A stretch of 64,000 nt of DNA, taken from assembly GCF_000730605.1 (NCBI RefSeq), contig NZ_BBIS01000049.1, positions 17,225 to 81,224 of the forward strand, in the 5' to 3' direction. This stretch comes from Pseudomonas monteilii NBRC 103158 = DSM 14164. Lineage in GTDB: Bacteria; Pseudomonadota; Gammaproteobacteria; Pseudomonadales; Pseudomonadaceae. The number at the start of each line of letters is the position of its first letter. The first letter of the stretch is position 1. Of this stretch, positions 35,680 through 47,657 are shown piece by piece. The position numbers and the translations under genes are program-made. Under the pieces are notes generated by a model that searched no databases, was not told the origin of the DNA, and was given only the letters and a program-made list of their open reading frames with translations.

Positions 35680-36894
35680 CTCGCTGAAGGGGATGAACGG
35701 CACGCTATCGCCCTGTTTCGGCGTACTGCCTTCGCGCACCTCTACCAGGCCCTCGGCCCAGGCGGCACTGCGCAGCACCCCCGAGCTCTGGTTCTTGTAG
35801 ATGCGCACCTGGCCCTGTTCGATGCGCGCGCGCAGGTATTCGCGGCGCGTGCCAGGCTTGGGCCAGTCGAAGCCCGCCGGCATGTCGAAACGCAGCGGCG
35901 TGACATCGGCCACCCCCTGACGACGGAGCAGGTAGGGCCGGGTCAGCAGGCCAAAGGTGACCAAGGTCGAGGCCGGGTTGCCCGGCAGGCCGATCACCGG
36001 CACGCCCTGGAAGTGGCCGAAGGTCAGCGGTTTGCCCGGTTTGATCGCCAGTTTCCACAACGCCAGCTCGCCGGCTTCGCGCAGGGCTGCACCGAGGTAG
36101 TCGGCCTCACCCACCGAGACACCGCCGGTAGACAAGATAAGGTCAACGTCGCCCAGCGAGGCCAAGCAGGCACGGGTACGTGCAAGGTCATCCGGCAGGA
36201 TGCCCGCATCGACCACGTCGCAGCCCAGCCGCTGCAACCAGCTGACCAGCAGCCGACGGTTGCTGTTGTAGATTTGCCCAGGGCCCAGCGGCAGACCGGG
36301 CTCGACCAGCTCGTCACCGGTGGACAGCACCGCCACCCGTACCTTGCGCACCACATCCAGGCGACCATGGCCCAGGGTCGCCGCCAGGCCCAGTTCGATC
36401 GGCCCAAGGCGGGTGCCGGCGCTCATTACCTGCTCACCCTTGCGGGTTTCCTGGCCCTGAGGGCGTATGTTCTGCCCGGTTTGCAACGCTTCAAGAAAGC
36501 GTACCCGGCCATCTTCGAGCCCTTCGGTGTTTTCCTGCATCTCGACGCAGTCGGCGCCTTCCGGCACCGGCGCACCTGTAAAGATTCGCGCGCAGGTGCC
36601 TGGCTGCAGCGGCTGTGGCGCATGCCCGGCAAAAATGCGCTGGCTGACCGGCAGCGGCTGGCCCTGCCAGTCAGCGCTGCGCAACGCATAACCGTCCATG
36701 GCGCTGTTCGGCCAGGGCGGCAGGTCGAGCGAGGCCACCAGGTCGGTGGCCAGCACGCGGCCTTCGGCGTCGGCCAACGGCAGGTTTTCGGTCTCGTGGA
36801 TGGGCGCCGCCTCGGCCAGCGCCAGCAGTTGCTCCAGGGCCTGCTCCACCGGCATCAGCGGCCGGGCCTGGCCGGCCTCAGCCACGGCTGTCAC
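35668..36894 (-). CDS. moeA: Molybdopterin molybdenumtransferase MoeA
   Basis: A 408-residue enzyme that inserts molybdate into adenylylated molybdopterin. Visible motifs are LPPWPNSAMDGYALR, ARIFTGAPVPEGADCVEMQE, VAVLSTGDELVEPG, LILSTGGVSVGEADY and VIGLPGNPASTLVTF. The GTG start at 36894 overlaps the moaB stop by 17 nt, so the two are translationally coupled. Length and motifs are normal. Confidence 0.95.
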   Translation of the reverse strand: MTAVAEAGQARPLMPVEQALEQLLALAEAAPIHETENLPLADAEGRVLATDLVASLDLPPWPNSAMDGYALRSADWQGQPLPVSQRIFAGHAPQPLQPGTCARIFTGAPVPEGADCVEMQENTEGLEDGRVRFLEALQTGQNIRPQGQETRKGEQVMSAGTRLGPIELGLAATLGHGRLDVVRKVRVAVLSTGDELVEPGLPLGPGQIYNSNRRLLVSWLQRLGCDVVDAGILPDDLARTRACLASLGDVDLILSTGGVSVGEADYLGAALREAGELALWKLAIKPGKPLTFGHFQGVPVIGLPGNPASTLVTFGLLTRPYLLRRQGVADVTPLRFDMPAGFDWPKPGTRREYLRARIEQGQVRIYKNQSSGVLRSAAWAEGLVEVREGSTPKQGDSVPFIPFSELLG

Positions 36895-37417
36895 AGGCCG
36901 CTGCCTGCTTCAGGTGCGCAACGAAGTTGCACGGACGATGGCGGGCATCGAGTTGTTCGGCAAGGATGCCATCCCAGCCGGTGCGCACGGCGTTGGTCGA
37001 GCCCGGCAGGCAGCACACCAAGGTACCGTTGGCCAGCCCGGCCAAGGCACGCGACTGCACAGTGGATGTGCCAATGTCGGCCACGGAGATCTGCCGGAAC
37101 AACTCTCCAAACCCCTCCACCTGTTTGTCCAGCAGGCAGGCCACCGCCTCGGGCGTACTGTCGCGGCCGGTAAAGCCGGTCCCCCCCGTGATCAACACCA
37201 CTTGCACGTTGTCATCGGCGATCCAAGTGGCAACCTGGGCGCGGATCTTGTACAGGTCATCCTTGAGCAGCACGCGCTCGGCCAAACGGTGGCCGGCTGC
37301 ACTCAGGCGATCGACGAACAGCTGCCCGGAGGTGTCGGTGTCGAAAGTACGGGTGTCGCTGACCGTGAGCACGGCGATGTTCAGCGCCACGAAGGGGGTA
37401 TCTGCCTTGGCTTTCAT
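36878..37417 (-). CDS. moaB: Molybdenum cofactor biosynthesis protein MoaB
   Basis: A 179-residue MogA/MoaB-fold protein that probably adenylylates molybdopterin before MoeA acts. Motifs: NIAVLTVSDTRTFDTDTSG, LITGGTGFTGRDSTPEAV and CLPGSTNAVRTGWDGIL. It is the first gene of a moaB-moeA unit and diverges from the small lipoprotein gene. Confidence 0.93.
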   Translation of the reverse strand: MKAKADTPFVALNIAVLTVSDTRTFDTDTSGQLFVDRLSAAGHRLAERVLLKDDLYKIRAQVATWIADDNVQVVLITGGTGFTGRDSTPEAVACLLDKQVEGFGELFRQISVADIGTSTVQSRALAGLANGTLVCCLPGSTNAVRTGWDGILAEQLDARHRPCNFVAHLKQAAACDSRG

Positions 37418-37550
37418 GGGTGTCCGTCACAACAGGATGAGATGGCCGCAGTTATATCACAGCGCACCTTTCCCGACGTTGCGCCCATGGCGATTGCCCT
37501 CGGTCAATAGGCCGGGTTTGCCGCTATGCTGCACTAAAGAAGGAACTTGC

Positions 37551-37574
37551 ATGGACACCCTGCGTCTTAACTGA
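37551..37574 (+). CDS. Possible 7-codon leader ORF
   Basis: ATG-GAC-ACC-CTG-CGT-CTT-AAC-TGA encodes MDTLRLN. AAGGA lies 6 nt before the ATG, which is a better site than many real genes here have. It ends 30 nt before the lipoprotein ATG. It could be a regulatory upstream ORF or chance. Confidence 0.3.
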   Translation: MDTLRLN

Positions 37575-37604
37575 CATCTAGCACCATCGCACTGGAGAAA
37601 CACG

Positions 37605-37826
37605 ATGATTCAACGGACCCTACCTGCCTTCCTGCTCGCCCTGGGCCTGGGCGCCCTTGCCGGCTGCGCTTCGCCGACCGTTATTACCCTGAACGATGGC
37701 CGCGAAATCCAGGCCACGGACACCCCGAAGTACGATGAAGACTCCGGTTTCTACGAATTCGAGCAACTGGATGGCAAGCGCACCCGCCTGAACAAGGACC
37801 AGATCCGCACCGTCAAAGAGCTGTGA
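37605..37826 (+). CDS. YgdI/YgdR-type small lipoprotein
   Basis: A 73-residue precursor with a lipoprotein signal ending in lipobox L-A-G-C (residues 18-21 approx.). A DUF903 SH3-like domain follows, with the motif VITLNDGREIQATDTPKYD and ending KDQIRTVKEL. The mature protein is probably anchored in the outer membrane. Function is unknown. GGAG lies upstream of the ATG. Confidence 0.88.
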   Translation: MIQRTLPAFLLALGLGALAGCASPTVITLNDGREIQATDTPKYDEDSGFYEFEQLDGKRTRLNKDQIRTVKEL

Positions 37827-37868
37827 TCCAGGCGCCCGTTTTGCAAAGCCCCTTTAAACAACAAGGGC

Positions 37869-37897
37869 TTGTGTGCAAAAACGGGATGCAGTAGGAT
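37869..37897 (+). promoter_or_regulatory. Sigma-70 promoter of tRNA-Pro
   Basis: TTGTGT (37869-37874), a 17-bp spacer and TAGGAT (37892-37897). The tRNA starts 9 bp after the -10 element. Confidence 0.65.
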
Positions 37898-37906
37898 TTT
37901 GTTCAT

Positions 37907-37983
37907 CGGAGTGTAGCGCAGCCAGGTAGCGCGTCTCGTTCGGGACGAGAAGGCCGCAGGTTCGAATCCTGTCTCTCCGACCA
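37907..37983 (+). tRNA. tRNA-Pro (CGG)
   Basis: A 77-nt cloverleaf with encoded CCA. The anticodon stem TCTCG/CGAGA encloses loop TTCGGGA with anticodon CGG at 37941-37943. The T-loop is GTTCGAATC. The D arm (GCGCAGCCAGGTAGCGC) is normal. No island abuts it. Confidence 0.97.
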
Positions 37984-37992
37984 AAATCGCAA

Positions 37993-38023
37993 CAAAAAGC
38001 CCGCCTTGCGCGGGCTTTTTGTT
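37993..38023. terminator. Rho-independent terminator after tRNA-Pro
   Basis: CAAAAAGCCCGC and GCGGGCTTTTTG form a GC stem flanked by A and T tracts. It can serve both the tRNA and the convergent chemoreceptor gene. Confidence 0.92.
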
Positions 38024-38037
38024 GTGCCTGAAAACGG

Positions 38038-39654
38038 TCAGGCCGTCAGGCGCGAGGTCACCTCACCCAACTGCCCCGACAATCCATGCAAGCGCTGCCC
38101 GGCCTGCTCGGTATGCTGCACTGCCTGCTGGTTGGCCGTGGCAATACGGGTGATTTCGATCAGGTTGCGCGAGATGTCTTCGGCTACGCTGGTCTGCTCT
38201 TCGGCCGCCGTGGCGATTTGTCGGTTCATGTCGCGGATCGCCTCTACGGACTGGGTGATGCGCTGCAGCATCTGCCCGGCCTGCTGCACCTGCTCGGCCC
38301 CCTCCTCGCTGCGCTGCTGGCCGCTTTCGATCGCCTTGACCGCTTCTACCGCCCCCGACTGCACGGCTTCGATGATCTGGTGAATCTCGGCAATCGATGC
38401 AGCGGTGCGCTGGGCCAGGCTGCGCACCTCATCGGCAACCACTGCAAACCCACGCCCGGCTTCGCCAGCACGGGCCGCTTCGATGGCTGCGTTGAGCGCC
38501 AGCAGGTTGGTCTGCTCAGCGATGCCACGGATCACCTCCAGCACTTTGCCAATGCGCGTGCTGTCGTGCTCCAGGTCGCGGATTACCGACGCCGTACCGG
38601 CGATTTCACGGTTGACCACACCGATAATGTCGATGGTCTGCTGCATCACCTGCTCGCCGGCCTGGGCGCTGTGGTCGGCGTCATCTGCCGCGCGAGCGGC
38701 CTCGGCGGCGTGACGGGCGACCTCCTGAGCGGTGGCGGACATCTCGTGCATGGCCGTGGCCACCTGGTCGGTACGCTGGAACTGGTCGTGGGTGCCACGG
38801 GCCATGTCGCCGGCGATGCTACGCAACTGGCCACTGGCGCCTTCCAGCTCCTGCGCGTTGTCCTGCAGGCGGCCAACGGTATCGGCAAGGAAGTCGCGCA
38901 GCGTGTTGGCAGCCCGCGCCAGGCGCCCCAGTTCATCTTCACGGCGGCTATCGACCCGGGCGGCGAAACGCCCTTGGCTCAGTTGTGCGACATACTCGAT
39001 CAGTTGGCGGATCGGCTCGATCAGGCTACGGTTGACCAGCCACAGGCTGAGCAGCCCCACCAGCACCGCCGAAGCCAACATCACCAGCAAGCCCAGCCAT
39101 ACCGTGCGCTCGGCGCTGGCGCTGATGCTGGCCGCACGCTGGCGCGCATCGGCACGCAGCTGCTCGACCAGTTCGCTCATCTGCTCGCTGGCGGCACGGT
39201 CCACGCCTTTGACCGCCTGGTCGCCGACTACCGGGTCACCACCTGCGGCAAGGAAAGCCTGGCGGCCCTGCGCATAGGCCTGGCCCAACTGCCGATGGCT
39301 GTCACGCAACTGCTGCAACTGCGCCTTGAGCCTGGCGTCGCTGCTGTCGATCAACTGCCCGAGCAGCTCTTGAACCTGTTGTTCACGGGCCTGGAACTGC
39401 TGCCAGTACTTGTCCATGTCCGCTGGCTGGCGCCCGCGCAGCAACACGTTCTTCCATTCCTGTACCTGTATCTTGAATTGCAGGTTGGCTTCGTCGATCA
39501 ATTGCGAGGCCCGTAGCGGCCCGTCGACCAGCTCGGCATAACCGCGCACGCTGGACGATAGGAACTGGAAACACACCAGGGCGATCAGCAACATCGCCGC
39601 CAGGCTGCCGCCGAGCAGCGAGAGAATTTGCACTCTGAGGGATTTACGCAACAT
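38038..39654 (-). CDS. Methyl-accepting chemotaxis protein (transmembrane)
   Basis: A 538-residue chemoreceptor: membrane segment 1 (about residues 11-32), a periplasmic helical ligand-binding domain of about 150 residues consistent with a four-helix bundle, and membrane segment 2 (about 186-208). A HAMP domain (NRSLIEPIRQLIEYV) and a cytoplasmic signalling hairpin with tip IAEQTNLLALNAAIEAARAG follow. The ligand is not predictable. No FliA-type promoter was found upstream, unlike cheV and the Aer-type gene. Confidence 0.93.
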   Translation of the reverse strand: MLRKSLRVQILSLLGGSLAAMLLIALVCFQFLSSSVRGYAELVDGPLRASQLIDEANLQFKIQVQEWKNVLLRGRQPADMDKYWQQFQAREQQVQELLGQLIDSSDARLKAQLQQLRDSHRQLGQAYAQGRQAFLAAGGDPVVGDQAVKGVDRAASEQMSELVEQLRADARQRAASISASAERTVWLGLLVMLASAVLVGLLSLWLVNRSLIEPIRQLIEYVAQLSQGRFAARVDSRREDELGRLARAANTLRDFLADTVGRLQDNAQELEGASGQLRSIAGDMARGTHDQFQRTDQVATAMHEMSATAQEVARHAAEAARAADDADHSAQAGEQVMQQTIDIIGVVNREIAGTASVIRDLEHDSTRIGKVLEVIRGIAEQTNLLALNAAIEAARAGEAGRGFAVVADEVRSLAQRTAASIAEIHQIIEAVQSGAVEAVKAIESGQQRSEEGAEQVQQAGQMLQRITQSVEAIRDMNRQIATAAEEQTSVAEDISRNLIEITRIATANQQAVQHTEQAGQRLHGLSGQLGEVTSRLTA

Positions 39655-39718
39655 CTAGGGTCTCGGAACCAGAGAGAGAGGGCTGGGGCCGCTGTGCAGC
39701 CCCCATTACTGCCAGGCC

Positions 39719-39748
39719 AAAAAAAAGCTGCCATCAAGCAATGGCAGC
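39719..39748 (-). terminator. Rho-independent terminator of the ABC exporter gene
   Basis: Arms GCTGCCAT (39727-39734) and ATGGCAGC (39741-39748). On the minus strand the stem is followed by eight T. It lies 78 nt beyond the exporter stop and before the chemoreceptor start. Confidence 0.88.
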
Positions 39749-39826
39749 CAGGTCGAGCACTTACGCAACAGTTGAGGCAGATACTCTCAGGCAATTGCTA
39801 CAAAAATGTTACAAAACCGCGACACC

Positions 39827-41590
39827 CTACCCTGTGGTGAACTGCAAGGCCGCCAACCGCGCATACAGCGGGCTTTCCTCGATCAACTGACGGTGTGTGC
39901 CCACCGCCACCAGCCGCCCCTTGTCGATGACCGCGATACGTTCGGCATGCTGCACCGTGGCCAGGCGATGGGCGATCACCAGCGTGGTGCGCCCGGCCAT
40001 CAGGCTGGGCAACGCCTGCTGGATCAGGTGCTCGCTCTGTGCGTCGAGGGCGCTGGTGGCTTCATCCAGCAACAGGATCGGCGCATCCACCAGCAACGCC
40101 CGGGCAATCGCCAGGCGCTGCCGCTGCCCACCGGAAAGCCCGATACCGCCCTCGCCCAAGGGCGTCTGGTAGCCTTGCGGCAGCTGCCGGATGAATTCAT
40201 CGGCATAGGCACCGCGGGCGGCTGCCTCGACTTCTGCCAGGGTCGCCTCGGGCCGGCCATAACGGATGTTGGCCTCCACCGTGCCACGGAACAGCGAGGG
40301 GTTTTGCGCCACCAGGGCGAACTGGCGGCGCAGCTGGTCAGGGTCGAGGGCGGTAATCGCCTGACCATCGAGCAGGATGCGCCCTTGCTGTGGGTCGTAA
40401 AAACGCAGCAACAAATCGAACAGCGTCGACTTGCCTGCACCCGAGGGGCCAACCAGGGCAACGGTCTGCCCAGGTTCGATGGCCAGGCTCAGGCCATCGA
40501 CAGCCGCCACCGTAGGCCGTGACGGGTAGGCGAACACCACCTCCTGCAATTCGATGTGCCCGCTGGCCCGCTGTTTTGGTAGCGCCTGCGCCAGCTCGGG
40601 CGGCAGGATTGCACTGCGCGCAGCCAACAGTTCGGCAATACGCTCGGCGGCACCGGCGGCACGCTGCAGCTCGCCGATCACCTCACTGAGGGTACCGAAG
40701 GCGCTACCGACGATCAGGCTGTAGAACACGAATGCAGCCAGCTCGCCAGCAGAAATACGCCCGGCAATCACGTCCATGCCGCCGACCCACAACATCACCC
40801 CCACCGCCCCCAACACCAGCACGATCACCAGGGTGATCAGCCAGGCACGCTGGGCAATCCGCTTGCGGGCCACGCTGAACGCTGCTTCGACGGTGCCCGC
40901 GAACAGTTCGCGGTCGTGCGCCTGGTGGTTGTAGGCCTGCACCGTCTTGATCTGCCCCAGCGTTTCGGCCACGTAGCTGCCCACATCGGCCACCCGGTCC
41001 TGGCTCTGCCGCGACAGGCTGCGCACCCGGCGACCGAACAGCAGGATAGGTGCCAACACCAACGGCAGGGCCACCACCACGATACTGGTGAGCTTGGGGT
41101 TGGTGATGAACAGCAACACCACGCCGCCGATGACCATCAACGCGTTACGCAAGAACATCGACAACGATGAGCCGATGACCGATTGCAGCAAGGTGGTGTC
41201 CGCCGTCAGCCGCGACTGGATCTCGGAGCTGCGGTTGTCTTCGAAAAAGCCGGGGTGCAGGCCGATCAGGTGATCGAAAACGGCGCGACGGATATCGGCC
41301 ACACACCGCTCGCCAATCCACGAGACCAGGTAAAAGCGGCTGAAAGTGCCCACCGCCAAGGCCAGCACCAGCAGCAGGAACAACCCGATGGTCTGGTTGA
41401 GCTGGTGCGCGGAGCGGGTCATGAAGCCCTGGTCCACCAACAGGCGGATGCCCTGCCCCATCGACAGGGTGATGGCGGCGGTGACCACCAGGGCCAGCAA
41501 GGCCAGCAGCACTTGCCGGCGATAGGGGCGGACGAACTGCCAGGCCAGGCGCAACGCGCGGCGCTGACGTGGGGAAACCGATTCGGGCAT
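39827..41590 (-). CDS. ABC exporter, fused permease and ATPase (MsbA-like)
   Basis: A 587-residue half-transporter that should work as a homodimer. Six membrane helices lie in the first 320 residues (for example VLLALLALVVTAAITLSMG). The nucleotide-binding domain has Walker A VGPSGAGKST, signature LSGGQRQRLAIARAL, Walker B ILLLDEATSALD and the H-loop VIAHRLATV. It resembles ABCB-type lipid or drug exporters; the substrate is unknown. ATG at 41590 (MPESVSPRQRR) is preferred to the extension to 41629. Confidence 0.88.
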   Translation of the reverse strand: MPESVSPRQRRALRLAWQFVRPYRRQVLLALLALVVTAAITLSMGQGIRLLVDQGFMTRSAHQLNQTIGLFLLLVLALAVGTFSRFYLVSWIGERCVADIRRAVFDHLIGLHPGFFEDNRSSEIQSRLTADTTLLQSVIGSSLSMFLRNALMVIGGVVLLFITNPKLTSIVVVALPLVLAPILLFGRRVRSLSRQSQDRVADVGSYVAETLGQIKTVQAYNHQAHDRELFAGTVEAAFSVARKRIAQRAWLITLVIVLVLGAVGVMLWVGGMDVIAGRISAGELAAFVFYSLIVGSAFGTLSEVIGELQRAAGAAERIAELLAARSAILPPELAQALPKQRASGHIELQEVVFAYPSRPTVAAVDGLSLAIEPGQTVALVGPSGAGKSTLFDLLLRFYDPQQGRILLDGQAITALDPDQLRRQFALVAQNPSLFRGTVEANIRYGRPEATLAEVEAAARGAYADEFIRQLPQGYQTPLGEGGIGLSGGQRQRLAIARALLVDAPILLLDEATSALDAQSEHLIQQALPSLMAGRTTLVIAHRLATVQHAERIAVIDKGRLVAVGTHRQLIEESPLYARLAALQFTTG

Positions 41591-41799
41591 GGCGACGACC
41601 AAAATGCAGGGGAAGCCGCAGATTACCACTCATCCAAGCTGTGGGAATGCCTGCAGGTTGCTATAGCCCATCGGTCTAACCAGTCGCTGGAGCTTTCACC
41701 TGGTTTCTGTTGGACTGTTGCTGCCGTGACACAGAAGCTGTCACAGGCCAGTCACGGCGCAGGGCTAACTTGAGCTTGAACCTGATGAGGAGACAGTGC

Positions 41800-41973
41800 A
41801 TGAGCTTGCAGCATGGCAGTGACAACCAGAAGCCCCGGGCCACCCCGCAATCGCAGGTGTGCGGTTCGATCATCGACGCCCAGGGGCGCGAAGTGCCGAT
41901 CACCGAGCAGATGATCCAGCACGCCTGCAAGGCCCTGGAAGAAAGCCGGGCCGAGCGCGTACGCAAAGGTTGA
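41800..41973 (+). CDS. PA1571-family small protein
   Basis: A 57-residue protein with no membrane segment (QVCGSIIDAQGREVPITEQM). AGGAG lies 6 nt before the ATG. The family name is from memory of Pseudomonas annotations and has no known function. It is flanked by a strong terminator, so it is probably a single-gene transcript. A larger reading from 41710 is not supported. Confidence 0.75.
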   Translation: MSLQHGSDNQKPRATPQSQVCGSIIDAQGREVPITEQMIQHACKALEESRAERVRKG

Positions 41974-41990
41974 CCGACGAATTATTTGCA

Positions 41991-42015
41991 ACCCGGCGCT
42001 CGCGCCGGGTTTTTA
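41991..42015 (+). terminator. Rho-independent terminator
   Basis: ACCCGGCGC (41991-41999) and GCGCCGGGT (42002-42010) followed by a T-tract. It lies between the small-protein gene and the convergent pdxB. Confidence 0.93.
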
Positions 42016-42025
42016 TTGGCCTGAA

Positions 42026-43168
42026 TCAGGCCAGCACCCCACCCAAGGCACTGACCAGCTGCGCCAACTGTGGCGACTCACCCCGCAAGCGCACCGCCAG
42101 CCCTTCGATCTCGCGACGTGGCGGGTACTGCTTGCGCAACTGGTCGAACGCCGCCCGCTGCAGCTGCGGGTCGTCGCTCAGGCTGCGGCGGAAGTCCGCA
42201 TCATCGCGGCGTGGGTCGTACACGGCGCGGCACAGGGTCGCCAAGGCCCAGGCCGGGTCGGTGCCAGCATCCAGTTCGATTTGTGCCAGTGGCGGCCGGG
42301 GCAGCAAGTCTGCCAGTTGCACCTGCTCGTCCACGCCGAGAAAGCGACACAACGCCTGGTAGATCTGCGCCGTACCACGCTGGCGGCCATCGAGGCTGTA
42401 GCCGGCAATGTGCGGCGAAGCCAGCGTGCACAGGTCGGCCAGTTGCAGGTCGACCTGCGGCTCGCCCTCCCACACATCCAGCACCGCATGCACGTCTTCA
42501 CGGTCCAGCAGCAGCTCGCGCAAGGCGGCGTTATCCACCACCGGGCCACGACTGGCGTTGATCAGCCAGGCCCCTGGGCGCAACTGCGCCAGCTGCGCCT
42601 GCCCCAGCAAGTGCCAGGTCGGGTGCTCGCCGGCACGCTGCAACGGGGTATGCAGGCTGATCACATCGCACTGCTGCAAAATCGTCTCGAGGCTGACGTA
42701 GTCGCCACCCTCAGCGGCCTGGCGCGGCGGGTCGCACACCAGTACCTTCCAGCCCAGGCCGTGAAGCACCCGCACCAGGCGGCCGCCCACCTCACCCGCA
42801 CCCACCACGCCATACACGCGTTCGGGCAGTGCCACGCCATCGAGCTCGGCCAAGGTCAGTACGCTGCCCAGCACGTAGTCGACCACGCCGCGTGCATTGC
42901 AGCCCGGCGCACTGCTCCAGCGGATGCCGGCTTCGGCAAAGTAGTCCAGGTCCAGGTGATCGGTACCGATGGTGCAAGTGCCGACAAAGCGTACGCGGCT
43001 GCCTTCGAGCAGTTGGCGGTCGACCTTGGTCACCGAGCGCACCAGCAGGATATCGGCGTCCTTGACGCTGGCGGCATCGAGGCTTCGGCCCGGGTAGCGG
43101 CGAATTTCACCGAAACCCTGGAAGAAGGCATCGAGCAGCGGGATGTTCTCGTCGGCAACTATCAGCAT
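42026..43168 (-). CDS. pdxB: Erythronate-4-phosphate dehydrogenase
   Basis: A 380-residue D-2-hydroxyacid dehydrogenase-family enzyme of the DXP-dependent pyridoxal phosphate pathway, starting MLIVADENIPLLDAFF. The NAD fold is VYGVVGAGEVGGRLVRVL. Catalytic segments are LINASRGPVVDNAAL, LDVWEGEP and the histidine in ASPHIAGYSLDG. The C-terminal dimerisation domain special to PdxB is present. tusA lies upstream on the same strand. Confidence 0.95.
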   Translation of the reverse strand: MLIVADENIPLLDAFFQGFGEIRRYPGRSLDAASVKDADILLVRSVTKVDRQLLEGSRVRFVGTCTIGTDHLDLDYFAEAGIRWSSAPGCNARGVVDYVLGSVLTLAELDGVALPERVYGVVGAGEVGGRLVRVLHGLGWKVLVCDPPRQAAEGGDYVSLETILQQCDVISLHTPLQRAGEHPTWHLLGQAQLAQLRPGAWLINASRGPVVDNAALRELLLDREDVHAVLDVWEGEPQVDLQLADLCTLASPHIAGYSLDGRQRGTAQIYQALCRFLGVDEQVQLADLLPRPPLAQIELDAGTDPAWALATLCRAVYDPRRDDADFRRSLSDDPQLQRAAFDQLRKQYPPRREIEGLAVRLRGESPQLAQLVSALGGVLA

Positions 43169-43228
43169 GGCGCTCTCCTGTCTGGGGAACGCAGTGTAGG
43201 CGCAACGCGGGGCGTGTTCCAGAGCGCT

Positions 43229-43471
43229 TCAGTCGGCTTTTTTACGGATCCAGTACAGGAAGGTGCCGGCGTCCTCTTGCTGCTGCAGCAATTCGTGGCC
43301 GAGGAAGTTGCAGAACTTGGGAATGTCACGACGGGTCGACGGATCGGTGGCGATGACTTTCAGCAGGCCGCCAGCGGCCAAATTGCGCACATGCTGGTGC
43401 AGCATCATTACCGGTTCCGGGCAATTCAGGCCGGTGGCGTCGAGGATGGCGTCGGGGGTGAAATCGGTCAT
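43229..43471 (-). CDS. tusA: Sulfur carrier TusA
   Basis: An 80-residue sulfurtransferase carrier that takes sulfur from IscS and passes it toward tRNA 2-thiouridine. The reactive cysteine is in GLNCPEPVMMLH. ATG at 43471 has GGAG 6 nt upstream; an extra start at 43483 is possible. Downstream are pdxB and upstream rlmM on the same strand, spaced 60 and 76 nt. Confidence 0.93.
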   Translation of the reverse strand: MTDFTPDAILDATGLNCPEPVMMLHQHVRNLAAGGLLKVIATDPSTRRDIPKFCNFLGHELLQQQEDAGTFLYWIRKKAD

Positions 43472-43547
43472 GGGGGGCTCCACAAATGATCGTTATTGTC
43501 GCGCATAGGGCCGTTTCGACCAAGGGGCTGGCTTGCAGCCCCCGAAA

Positions 43548-44612
43548 TCAGCGCGGCTTCAGGTCCAGTCTGCGCAGATGGCAAGTCACTTCCTCACGGT
43601 CGTGATACAGCTGCTTGCAGGCAATCGATACCCTGATCTTGCGCGCCTTGAACGTCGCCTCCATGCGGTCGAGCAACCGACGTACTTCGGCATAGCGTTG
43701 CTTCATCGGCAGCTTCAGGTTGACCACTGCCTCGCGGCACAACCCCTCACCCAGCCAGGTTTCGATCAGCGAAGTGGTGCGCGCCGGCTTCTCGACGATG
43801 TCGCACACCATCCAGTCCACCGGCTGCTTCGGCTGCCAGGTGAAACCGTCGGCCATCAGGTGCTGCACCAGGCCGGTGTCCATCAGGCTTTCGGCCATCG
43901 GCCCGTTGTCGATGGCCGTGACCAGCATGCCACGACGTACCAGCTGGTAGGTCCAGCCACCCGGCGAGGCGCCCAGGTCGACACCGGTCATGTCATCGCC
44001 CAGGCGCTGTTCCCACTGCTCACGCGGGATGAACTGGTGCCAGGCCTCTTCCAGCTTGAGGGTCGAACGGCTGGGTGCCTCGCGGGGGAATTTCAGGCGC
44101 GGGATGCCCATGGGCCACAACGCGCTGTTGTTGGCCGGGGCCAGGCCGACAAACACCCGCCGGCCGCTGATGAAGGTGAGCAGCAACCGTGGGCGGCTGG
44201 CGTCGTCGACCAGGCGACCGGCGTTTTCCAGGGCCTTGCGCAGCGGCACTTCGAACTTGCGACAGAAGGTGGACAATTCCTTGCCTTCGTTGCTGTCCAG
44301 CACTTCCAGCCACAGGCTGCCGAACACCGGGAAGTCGGTCAACTGCGCCAGCAGCACACTGATACGGTCACTTTCCGGTAACTCGACATAACCGCCACGG
44401 GCCCACTGCCGAGGGAAAATCAGCTCGTTGAAGCGCAGCGCCCCCATCAACCGCTCGGCACCGCCGTCTTCACTGCAGACAAACTCGGCGCTGGCACTTT
44501 GTGGCTTGCCTTTGGCATAGCCGACAATGCCCAGGCGGGCGGCATGTTCGCTGATTTCGGCGCAAACCTCGCCCTCGAAACCGGGCCGGCAATGCATGAA
44601 CAGGGTATTCAT
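43548..44612 (-). CDS. rlmM: 23S rRNA 2'-O-ribose methyltransferase RlmM
   Basis: A 354-residue SAM-dependent methyltransferase that modifies C2498 of 23S rRNA. An N-terminal THUMP-like region precedes the Rossmann domain with SAM motif GVDLGASPGGWTYQL. Catalytic-tetrad segments are MVCDIVEKP and VVNLKLPMK. The length agrees with E. coli RlmM (366). It diverges from acnA. Confidence 0.93.
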   Translation of the reverse strand: MNTLFMHCRPGFEGEVCAEISEHAARLGIVGYAKGKPQSASAEFVCSEDGGAERLMGALRFNELIFPRQWARGGYVELPESDRISVLLAQLTDFPVFGSLWLEVLDSNEGKELSTFCRKFEVPLRKALENAGRLVDDASRPRLLLTFISGRRVFVGLAPANNSALWPMGIPRLKFPREAPSRSTLKLEEAWHQFIPREQWEQRLGDDMTGVDLGASPGGWTYQLVRRGMLVTAIDNGPMAESLMDTGLVQHLMADGFTWQPKQPVDWMVCDIVEKPARTTSLIETWLGEGLCREAVVNLKLPMKQRYAEVRRLLDRMEATFKARKIRVSIACKQLYHDREEVTCHLRRLDLKPR

Positions 44613-44836
44613 CTCTCACTCCACTACGGCTGGCGCGCAACAGGCGCCGGCAGGGCGGCGATGATAAAGGAAGATCGGAACCTGCGACACGCCCCGCCGG
44701 TCCAGAAAAGGGTCAGGGGCCGTAAAGCGGTCTAACCTGACCTTTCAGCCAGGTCCGTACCGTGCGGACCGAAACAGAGCGGTGACACCGGCAGACCTTG
44801 AGTAATTGCCGGGCACCGGCGTAGAAGGAGTTGGCA

Positions 44837-47578
<2,742 letters not shown>

Positions 47579-47587
47579 ATCAGCAAA

Positions 47588-47617
47588 GCCTGGGGCCACC
47601 GCACAGCGGCCCCAGGC
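47588..47617 (+). terminator. Hairpin after acnA
   Basis: GCCTGGGGCC (47588-47597) and GGCCCCAGGC (47608-47617) form a perfect 10-bp stem just after the acnA stop. A T-tract is lacking. Confidence 0.7.
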
Positions 47618-47657
47618 AGGGTTGGCATGCCTGGAATCTTTCACATTAAATAATCAT

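Noticed and set aside
37907..37983. tRNA-Pro as an island attachment site
   Set aside because: Core genes lie on both sides and there is no duplicated tRNA 3' end.
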